DNA of 10,665 bases, from positions 1 to 10,665 of the forward strand of contig CAYVFB010000105.1 in NCBI GenBank assembly GCA_964450305.1, in the 5' to 3' direction. Below are positions 1 through 5,880 of the stretch, in pieces. A model generated the notes under the pieces. It made no database searches. It saw nothing but the letters and a program-made list of their open reading frames with translations, and was not told where the DNA came from. Made by a program: the position numbers and the translations under genes. The stretch is from JAAYJG01 sp964450305. Lineage in GTDB: Bacteria > Bacillota > Clostridia > DSM-8532. Numbering within the stretch: the first letter of the stretch is position 1; every line of letters starts with the position of its first letter.

Positions 1-111
1 TTGGCTGAAAATACGTTAAGAGGTGGGGCGGGGGCCCATCTGGGCCTCGTTATATTTTCTATACAGACCGTTATGTCTGGAGACAAGACTCAGGAAACCA
101 AAATTATTTAG
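1..111 (+). CDS. C-terminal tail of an unidentified upstream gene (partial)
   Basis: Reading from base 1, this frame stays open for 36 codons and ends in tandem stops, TAG at 109-111 and TAA at 112-114. The other two + frames close within about 18 bases. The tail has a glycine- and alanine-rich, moderately hydrophobic stretch (GGAGAHLGLVIFSIQ) and ends in a polar tail. I do not recognise the family. It stops 15 bases before the DUF1538 start with no promoter or terminator between them, so it is probably the preceding gene of the same operon. A 36-codon open frame can occur by chance, so the call depends partly on context. It lies in the same frame as the following gene, separated from it by the double stop. 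Confidence 0.45.
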   Translation: MAENTLRGGAGAHLGLVIFSIQTVMSGDKTQETKII

Positions 112-114
112 TAA

Positions 115-129
115 AGAGGTGTTGGATTG
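115..129 (+). promoter_or_regulatory. Ribosome binding site and TTG start of the DUF1538 gene
   Basis: AGAGGTG at 115-121 lies 5 bases before a TTG codon at 127-129. Two in-frame stops at 109-114 rule out any start further upstream. The encoded N-terminus (amphipathic, then KEVLFSVLPI entering the first membrane helix) aligns with the beginning of the second half of the same protein (residues 262 onward), which supports this non-ATG start. Confidence 0.7.
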
Positions 130-1647
130 GACGCTCTGAAAGACAAATTTAAAGAGGTGTTATTCTCTGTTTTGCCGATCACTGCGATCGTACTTATACT
201 CCATTTTACCATCAGTCCCCTGGAAGCTACAATGCTGTATGCTTATCTCATAGGCTCGATATTGGTCATCATTGGTTTAACCATATTTTTGTTCGGTATT
301 GATCAGGGACTGGAACCTATTGGCCATGGAATCGGGGATTCCATCGCACTTTCAAAAAGCTTTACTGTTATCATTGCCATTTGTCTGGTTCTTGGCTTTT
401 TTATTTCTTACGCTGAACCAGATCTGCACATTCTTGCAGGACAGGTGGATAACGTCACTTCAGGCCAGTTTGGCCGCACCCTCATGGTCGTTGCGGTCTC
501 TGTCGGGATTGCGGTCATGATGACCCTGGGAATGCTGCGCATTTTGAAGAATGTTCGATTAAAATACGTGTTTACAGCCGCGTATGGTTTGATTTTTATC
601 CTTTCGCTGTTCTCATCTCCAGAGTTTATCGCCATCGCATTTGATGCTTCCGGGGCGACAACAGGCGCCATTACCGTACCGTTTATGCTGGCTTTGGCCG
701 GTGGTATTTCAGCCATCAAAAAGGACAGCAAAACCAATGAAGCAGATAACTTTGGTCTGGTTGGAATATCTTCAGCAGGCGCTATTCTTGGGGTATTGGT
801 TACCGGCCTTTTATTGGGCACAGACAAACTAACCGGTTCGTTACCGGAGGAAACCATTGTCAGTTCAAATTTGCTGGGGATGTACGGTTCAAAACTATGG
901 CCGATCGCATGGGAGTCATTTCTCTCGCTTTTGCCCATAATAATTGCATATGTTTTGTTTCAGGTATTTTCTTTTAAACACAAAAGAAAGCGGGTTATCG
1001 ATATCAGCCGAGGTCTTTTCCTAACCTTATTTGGGCTCGTTGTGTTTTTGCTGGGTGTCAACGGTGGCTTTATGGCAGTCGGCACCCAGATAGGAATGCA
1101 GCTTGCCGCAATGGATTCCAAAATTCCCGTATTGGTAGTAGCTTTGCTTCTGGGGCTGTCAACGGTATTGGCAGAGCCGGCTGTCCATGTCCTCACTCAC
1201 CAGATTGAAGAAGTCACCGGGGGTTCGGTCAGCCGTAAGCTGGTTCTAATCTTCCTGTCCATCGCGGTGGGGTTGTCCATTTTCATGTCAGCTTTACGTA
1301 TTCTTCTGCCGAATCTGCAGTTATGGATGTATTTATTGCCCGGGTTTGGTCTTGCTGTGATTTTTGCTTACAGGGTGCCCGAATTGTTTGTGGGTATAGC
1401 CTATGACGCAGGCGGTGTTGCTTCCGGGCCCATGACTGCCACGTTCTCGCTGGCCTTTGTTCAAGGTATTGCTGCCCAGGTTCCATCAGCAGATATCGTG
1501 GTGGATGGGTTTGGAATGATTGCTATAGTTGCCATGATGCCCATCATTGCAATTGAATTGTTGGGTGCGCTCTACCATCAAAAAACGCGTAAAGCATCCA
1601 GTGCTTCGGTTACTAAACAGGAAACATTCGGAGGTAAACATGGATAA
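127..1647 (+). CDS. DUF1538 family integral membrane protein, internally duplicated; putative transporter
   Basis: A 506-residue, very hydrophobic protein with about a dozen predicted membrane helices. It consists of two homologous halves at a constant offset of 253 residues: KEVLFSVLPI (9-18) matches WESFLSLLPI (262-271), FLFGIDQGLEPIGHGIG (54-70) matches FLLGVNGGFMAVGTQIG (307-323), AEPDLHILAGQVDNVTSG (96-113) matches AEPAVHVLTHQIEEVTGG (349-366), and PEFIAIAFDASG (165-176) matches PELFVGIAYDAGG (418-430). These conserved acidic, His and Gly motifs within membrane segments are typical of DUF1538. No member has a function I know of; the repeat architecture resembles secondary carriers. The next gene, a P-II-like protein, overlaps its last 8 bases, so the two are translationally coupled and a P-II-gated transporter is a reasonable inference. 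A short Lys/Arg-rich stretch (284-289) links the halves. Translation starts at TTG. Confidence 0.88.
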   Translation: MDALKDKFKEVLFSVLPITAIVLILHFTISPLEATMLYAYLIGSILVIIGLTIFLFGIDQGLEPIGHGIGDSIALSKSFTVIIAICLVLGFFISYAEPDLHILAGQVDNVTSGQFGRTLMVVAVSVGIAVMMTLGMLRILKNVRLKYVFTAAYGLIFILSLFSSPEFIAIAFDASGATTGAITVPFMLALAGGISAIKKDSKTNEADNFGLVGISSAGAILGVLVTGLLLGTDKLTGSLPEETIVSSNLLGMYGSKLWPIAWESFLSLLPIIIAYVLFQVFSFKHKRKRVIDISRGLFLTLFGLVVFLLGVNGGFMAVGTQIGMQLAAMDSKIPVLVVALLLGLSTVLAEPAVHVLTHQIEEVTGGSVSRKLVLIFLSIAVGLSIFMSALRILLPNLQLWMYLLPGFGLAVIFAYRVPELFVGIAYDAGGVASGPMTATFSLAFVQGIAAQVPSADIVVDGFGMIAIVAMMPIIAIELLGALYHQKTRKASSASVTKQETFGGKHG

Positions 1648-2359
1648 ACCAATGGAAGAACTGAATACCAGTAAGAAAAAGATGTTAACATTAATCCTCA
1701 GTGAGAATCAAAGCCATAAATGTATCCGTCTTGCGAAGGAGAAGGGCCTGCGGGGAGGGATGATTACAATTGGTAAAGGAACAGTCAAAAGTACGGCCTT
1801 AAACTTACTGGGCATAAAAAGTCAAAAAAGAGAAGTGATTCACTTCCTGTTAAAGAGTGATCAGGCTGATGAAATGTTGGAATATTTCAATCAAGAACTC
1901 CAGCTAAAAGTACATGGCCATGGCATTGCATATACGACTTCAGTACTGCATGCAATAGGTTTACCGGGTCAGGATTCGGGAATAAAGCAGGATGCCATAA
2001 ATGCGGCACAGTGCGTGGAGGGAGAAAGTATGTTTAAAAAACTGACAGTGATTGTTGAACGCGGGTTGTCGGATGATGTGATGGATATCGCGCGCGAGGC
2101 TGGTGTGCGTGGGGGCACGATTTTACACGGCCGAGGTGCCAGTGCGGAGATTGCTACAACATTATTTGGTATGGAAATCGAGCCGGAAAAGGAACTCATC
2201 ATTATTCTGACACCAGATGCTTTAGTCGATAAGGTTGTGACTGCGTTGTCTGATGCTTTGAATCTGAATGAACCCGGAAAGGGTATTTTGTTTATAGAGC
2301 CGATTCTGGAAACTCGAGGGCTTCTCGAGATGAATGATAAAGAGGATCAGAAAGCCTGA
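1640..2359 (+). CDS. Tandem-domain P-II family (nitrogen-regulator-like) protein
   Basis: A 239-residue soluble protein built from two P-II-like domains, residues about 13-100 and 131-222, separated by a linker of about 30 residues. The repeats align at roughly 119 residues: KKMLTLIL with FKKLTVIV, GLRGG (36-40) with GVRGG (155-159), GKG (45-47) with GRG (164-166), and HGHGIAY (92-98) with PGKGILF (212-218), the last pair at the B-loop position that binds nucleotide phosphates in P-II proteins. The T-loop segments are short and contain no tyrosine, so uridylylation as in GlnB is not expected. The ATG at 1640 has GGAGG at 1630-1634; reading the frame back to 1547 would run deep into the DUF1538 gene and lacks a comparable site. 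The 8-base overlap with DUF1538 suggests a cytoplasmic regulator of that membrane protein, by analogy with GlnK-AmtB. The effector (ATP/ADP, 2-oxoglutarate or another nucleotide) cannot be read from sequence. Confidence 0.87.
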   Translation: MDKPMEELNTSKKKMLTLILSENQSHKCIRLAKEKGLRGGMITIGKGTVKSTALNLLGIKSQKREVIHFLLKSDQADEMLEYFNQELQLKVHGHGIAYTTSVLHAIGLPGQDSGIKQDAINAAQCVEGESMFKKLTVIVERGLSDDVMDIAREAGVRGGTILHGRGASAEIATTLFGMEIEPEKELIIILTPDALVDKVVTALSDALNLNEPGKGILFIEPILETRGLLEMNDKEDQKA

Positions 2360-2436
2360 AACGCATCCACCGCCACCTGCCAGATCAGACATTGTAAACG
2401 CTCAAAATGTCAATGAACTGATAGAGCTGTAAGACT

Positions 2437-3312
2437 ATGAAACAATTTAAGAAGATTTATATCGAGATTACAAATGCATGTAACCTTGAATGCGATTTTT
2501 GTCCGAAGACGACTCGAAAACCCGAATTCATGAGCATTGATACCTTCGGCAAAATACTGGAACAAATCAAGGCGCACACCAGCCACATTTATTTACATGT
2601 AAAAGGCGAGCCGCTGCTTCATCCCTATTTGGAGAGGCTATTGGATATCAGCCATGGGCAGCATTTCAAGGTGAATATCACCACCAATGGCACACTCATT
2701 CAAAGGGCAGCCCCGATGCTTCTATCAAAGCCTTGTTTGCGGCAGGTTAATTTTTCCCTGCACAGTTTTGATGGAAACAAAGGGATGCAGGGTAAAGAGG
2801 AATACATTCACCATATTTTATCTTTTGCAAAGGAAGCCGTGAGCAGGACAAATATCATTATCGCTTTAAGGTTATGGAACCTTGATGAGAACAACGCGGT
2901 TTGCGTGGAGAGGGAGAAGAACAACGATTTTTTACGGGCAATCGAAAGTGCATTTGATTTGCCTTATAGAATTCAGGAAAGAATATTGCCGGAGCGAGGT
3001 ATTAAAATCGCTGAAAGAGTATATGTGAATGAGGAGCACCTGTTTCAATGGCCGGATATCCGGCAGGAAGAAAGCAATCCCCGTGGCTTTTGTTATGGGC
3101 TGCGCAATCAGGCCGCCATTTTGGTGGATGGCACGGTAGTCCCATGCTGTCTGGATGGTGATGGAGTGATAAACCTGGGAAACATTCATCATAAGCCCTT
3201 CTATGAAATCATCGAATCGGAAAGAGCAGTGAACCTGATAAACGGTTTTGACCGGCGAGAAGCTATAGAAGAGCTTTGCAGGAAATGCGGATACAGGAAA
3301 AGGTTTGGATGA
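2437..3312 (+). CDS. Radical SAM/SPASM domain protein
   Basis: A 291-residue cytoplasmic iron-sulfur enzyme of unknown substrate. The radical SAM cluster motif CxxxCxxC is C15, C19, C22 in TNACNLECDFC, just after the first beta strand. KGEPL (56-60) is the GGEP-type SAM-binding motif, and NITTNGTLI (80-88) is the following strand. The C-terminal part carries SPASM-type cysteines: C219, C237-C238 (GTVVPCCLDGDG) and C281/C284 (CRKCGY), enough for at least one auxiliary 4Fe-4S cluster. GVINLGNI (243-250) is typical of this domain. Many SPASM enzymes modify peptides or proteins, but no recognised precursor gene or peptide-binding N-terminal domain is present. The first ATG after an in-frame TAG at 2422-2424 is 2437; its ribosome binding site is weak. 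It follows the P-II gene by 77 bases without an obvious terminator, so co-transcription is possible. Confidence 0.87.
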   Translation: MKQFKKIYIEITNACNLECDFCPKTTRKPEFMSIDTFGKILEQIKAHTSHIYLHVKGEPLLHPYLERLLDISHGQHFKVNITTNGTLIQRAAPMLLSKPCLRQVNFSLHSFDGNKGMQGKEEYIHHILSFAKEAVSRTNIIIALRLWNLDENNAVCVEREKNNDFLRAIESAFDLPYRIQERILPERGIKIAERVYVNEEHLFQWPDIRQEESNPRGFCYGLRNQAAILVDGTVVPCCLDGDGVINLGNIHHKPFYEIIESERAVNLINGFDRREAIEELCRKCGYRKRFG

Positions 3313-3376
3313 GAGGATTGAGTCATCCGACCAGTTTTATATCATAGATGATTCTGTAGAGCCATTGGATAACTGA
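3305..3376 (+). CDS. Possible small acidic ORF overlapping the radical SAM gene end
   Basis: A TTG at 3305 begins a 23-codon frame that overlaps the last codons of the radical SAM gene in another frame and ends at TGA 3374-3376. AGGAAAAGG at 3295-3303 gives a fair ribosome binding site. The peptide is strongly acidic (8 Asp/Glu, one Arg) with an aromatic/aliphatic core, QFYIIDD. It has no cysteine. It could be a coupled small gene, a frameshifted extension of the preceding gene, or chance. Length and the non-ATG start make this weak. Confidence 0.15.
   Translation: MDERIESSDQFYIIDDSVEPLDN
3307..3328. terminator. Weak hairpin between convergent genes
   Basis: GGATGA (3307-3312) pairs with TCATCC (3323-3328) across a 10-base loop; the left arm contains the stop codon of the radical SAM gene. 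On the + strand a short TTTT follows at 3334-3337, and on the - strand a TTTT lies further out. The stem is short and neither strand has a proper U-tract directly after it, so it is at best a poor two-way terminator. No better terminator is visible in 3313-3388. Confidence 0.2.
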
Positions 3377-3388
3377 GGATTACCCTCG

Positions 3389-5701
3389 TCAATCATCCAA
3401 ACGAATTTCCTCAATGTGTACCGGTTTTGAAAAATAATAGCCCTGCCCCATGGCGCACTTGTTCTTTTTCAGGTACTCCAAATCATTCAGGGTTTCGATG
3501 CCTTCGGCGATGACATTGTATTTTAAGGTTTTGCACAGGCTGATGATCGCTGCCACAAGAACCCTTGCTTCGAGGCTTGTGCTCATGCTTTGAACAAATG
3601 CCTTGTCAATCTTGATGCTGTCGATGGGCAGCCGAATGATATAGCTCAGTGAAGAATACCCAATTCCAAAATCATCGATTGCGATATGAACCCCCATTTC
3701 ACGCAGCTCATTCAGCTTTACAATGCTCTCTTCGATATTATGAATCACCATCCGTTCGGTGATTTCCAGCTGAATCAACTCCGGATCAATATGATACTGC
3801 TTCAGGATATCCAGCAGGTCCGGGATAAACCTTTTGCCTTCAAAGGTTTTGGCAGAAATGTTCACAGAAATACCAACCGGTTTTCTGCTCTCATCCTGCC
3901 AGGATTTGATAAGCTTGCATACGGTTTTGATCACCCAAAAATCCAATTCTACAATGGTTCCATTTTGCTCAGCCAGATCAATGAACTTATCCGGATACAA
4001 TATCCCCTTTCGTGGATGCTTCCAGCGGACGAGTGCTTCCACTCCGACCATTTTATTGCTTTCCAGCTCCATAATAGGCTGATATACCAGGTAAAGCTGA
4101 TCTTCCCTGATCGCGAGGGGAATTTCTGACTGAAGCTCCCGGATGCCCAACAGGTTGGCATGCAACTGCGGATTATAAGCTTGTATTTGATTGCTGCCCA
4201 GGAACTTCGCATAGTTCAGGGCGTTTGTCACCGATTTCAGCGGTTCTTCCGTTTGAGTATCTTCATTTGCATGAAAAAACCCAATACTGATTTTTACTTC
4301 GATATTCTTTCCCTTCAAATGATAGCTTTCAATCAGTACCGATAGTATTTTCTGAGCTATGGCCTGGATTTCATGGTCAGAACTGTTTCTCGCAAGGATG
4401 ATAAACTCATCACCCTTATAACGATATAGCTGGTGTTCCGGAGTGATACAGCTTTTTATCCGGGATGCCATTTCGCACAGAACCAAATCACCCATTTCGT
4501 ACCCATAAGTATCATTAATATGACTAAGCTTATCAATAGCTACCATAATGATTGAAAACTTTTGCGGTTGCTGAAGATGTGTCAGGCTTTGGATTTCCTT
4601 TTCCAGAACATACTGATTCAATAAGGCAGTCAGCGGATCATACTGTGTCAGGGTCTTGATTTTATCCATCATACGGTTAAAGCTTAAGCCAAGCCTTCCT
4701 ATCTCATCCTTGGATTTTCCGCTAAATCTGACCGTAAGGTTTCCCATGGCACCCTTGGAGAATAAATTATCGAGTTCCACAATCGGCTTCAACAGCTTTT
4801 GGACAATCAGCGAAGCCAGAATGGCGCATAGAATAAGGGAAAGCACTATAATAAGGTTAAAGGATTTCAACAGGTCATTCAGGCTTTTTAAAGCCGCCTC
4901 TTCAACGGTTCCTATATAAACCTTCCAATTGGTTTTTTCTACCGAAGCATAGCCCATCAGAATCCTGTGTCCATGAAGTTCAAAGCTCCCAAAGCCCGAG
5001 TTCAGATGGCTGGTTGTATGTACGAACTCTGAGAACTGCGCATAATTGCTGTCGTTGTACGCAGCACCATGAATATTAAACGTTTTAATTTCGTTTTCCT
5101 GCCGGGATCTTGAGATGATGGCACCTTCCCTGCTGATGACGTAAGCCCTGCCATTTTCTCCATAACCACGGGTTGATGCGAAATCAGACAGAAAATCATC
5201 ATCCAGTCGTGCAATCAATGCCCCCTGAACAATACTATCCAAAAAAATGGGAACACTGAGCATGATGACATGCTCGCCTGTTTTCCGACTGATGATGACA
5301 TCGGAAAAGGAAAGCTTGCCGGCTAAAGCTTGCTGGATATAGTCTCTATCGCTTAGATCCAGAATTGTACCATCTGTATAGTGCGCCATCCCATTTAAAT
5401 CAACCACAATTATTTGTAAATAGTTCGGATGAATTTGGGCATCAAGAATATCCTGCTGCTTTTCCCAGTCCATGCTGATGATTGCTTCGTTTTTAGATAT
5501 TTCAACCAGAGGTGAAATAAACTGAGAAATGTAACTGCTTAAATGGTCGGCGGTTTCTTCTGCAACCCTGACAACAGCCTGGTTTACCTCGTTCACAAGA
5601 ATTTCGCGAAACCGGAAATACCCCCCCAATCCCAGAGGTATGATCGCAAATAAAATAATGCACAATGAAAAAATGATCCCTTTTGATTTAATGCTTTTCA
5701 T
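3389..5701 (-). CDS. Membrane sensor GGDEF-EAL protein; probable c-di-GMP phosphodiesterase
   Basis: 770 residues from the ATG at 5701. Layout: membrane helix 8-28; extracytoplasmic sensor region about 29-281, resembling a Cache domain (IIVVDLNGMAHYTDG, GYGENGRAYVISREG); second helix 282-301; HAMP linker about 302-352; GGDEF domain about 354-511; EAL domain about 519-770. The GGDEF signature is KGDEF (429-433), and the RxxD inhibitory site is absent (TPEH at that place), so cyclase activity is doubtful. The EAL domain keeps its catalytic and metal-binding set: E555 in VEALVRW, N614 in SVNISA, E646 in LEITER, D676-D677 in DDFGIG, K697 in KIDK, E733 in AEGIET, plus QGYYFSKP (753-760). Hydrolysis of c-di-GMP to pGpG is expected, tuned by an external ligand through Cache-HAMP and perhaps by GTP on the GGDEF domain. 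An upstream in-frame ATG at 5752 is rejected because it lies upstream of the -10 box. Confidence 0.93.
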   Translation of the reverse strand: MKSIKSKGIIFSLCIILFAIIPLGLGGYFRFREILVNEVNQAVVRVAEETADHLSSYISQFISPLVEISKNEAIISMDWEKQQDILDAQIHPNYLQIIVVDLNGMAHYTDGTILDLSDRDYIQQALAGKLSFSDVIISRKTGEHVIMLSVPIFLDSIVQGALIARLDDDFLSDFASTRGYGENGRAYVISREGAIISRSRQENEIKTFNIHGAAYNDSNYAQFSEFVHTTSHLNSGFGSFELHGHRILMGYASVEKTNWKVYIGTVEEAALKSLNDLLKSFNLIIVLSLILCAILASLIVQKLLKPIVELDNLFSKGAMGNLTVRFSGKSKDEIGRLGLSFNRMMDKIKTLTQYDPLTALLNQYVLEKEIQSLTHLQQPQKFSIIMVAIDKLSHINDTYGYEMGDLVLCEMASRIKSCITPEHQLYRYKGDEFIILARNSSDHEIQAIAQKILSVLIESYHLKGKNIEVKISIGFFHANEDTQTEEPLKSVTNALNYAKFLGSNQIQAYNPQLHANLLGIRELQSEIPLAIREDQLYLVYQPIMELESNKMVGVEALVRWKHPRKGILYPDKFIDLAEQNGTIVELDFWVIKTVCKLIKSWQDESRKPVGISVNISAKTFEGKRFIPDLLDILKQYHIDPELIQLEITERMVIHNIEESIVKLNELREMGVHIAIDDFGIGYSSLSYIIRLPIDSIKIDKAFVQSMSTSLEARVLVAAIISLCKTLKYNVIAEGIETLNDLEYLKKNKCAMGQGYYFSKPVHIEEIRLDD

Positions 5702-5706
5702 CGGGG

Positions 5707-5712
5707 CTCCTT
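5707..5712 (-). promoter_or_regulatory. Ribosome binding site deciding the GGDEF-EAL start
   Basis: On the - strand this reads AAGGAG, 5 bases before the ATG at 5701. The encoded protein then begins MKSIKSKG and runs directly into the first membrane helix, as expected for a signal anchor. Confidence 0.75.
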
Positions 5713-5731
5713 CATAAGCATATTGAAACAT

Positions 5732-5740
5732 ATTATAACA
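5732..5740 (-). promoter_or_regulatory. Extended -10 promoter of the GGDEF-EAL gene
   Basis: The - strand reads TGTTATAAT, a perfect TATAAT (5732-5737) preceded by the TGn extension (5738-5740). The -35 region is only T-rich (TTTATT-like), which is acceptable for an extended -10 promoter. Transcription would start near 5725, leaving a leader of about 24 bases before the ATG at 5701. Confidence 0.6.
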
Positions 5741-5771
5741 TTCATACCACAAAAAAATAAAGCTATAACGA

Positions 5772-5800
5772 TTTACTTCGCGATATTATGTAGTTATATA
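5772..5800 (+). promoter_or_regulatory. Candidate promoter of the GTPase-NYN gene
   Basis: TTTACT (5772-5777), a 17-base spacer and TATATA (5795-5800) form a moderate sigma-A-like promoter. A start near 5807 would leave a leader of about 75 bases before the ATG at 5881. TATATT two bases later is an alternative -10. It lies back to back with the promoter of the - strand gene. Confidence 0.35.
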
Positions 5801-5880
5801 TTACAAGATAAACAGACAGTTGAGAAGAGACCATGTTTATTGTTATGATAGATACAGCTCGACACCAAAGGATAAAAAAG

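Noticed and set aside
1547..1639. A longer start for the P-II-like protein, using the open frame that begins inside the DUF1538 gene
   Set aside because: The extra 31 codons lie over DUF1538 coding sequence and look unlike a P-II N-terminus. The ATG at 1640 has an ideal GGAGG six bases before it.
2382..2416. GACATT/AATGTC inverted repeat between the P-II and radical SAM genes as a terminator
   Set aside because: The stem is only six A/T-rich pairs around a loop of about 12 bases, with no T-run after it.
3686..4129. A 147-codon + strand frame antisense to the EAL domain
   Set aside because: It lies entirely within a strongly supported gene, has no recognisable domain, and its composition reflects the complementary strand.
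5702..5752. A start at 5752 for the GGDEF-EAL protein, adding 17 residues
   Set aside because: This ATG is upstream of the extended -10 box at 5732-5740, so it would not be in the transcript. AAGGAG sits directly before the ATG at 5701.
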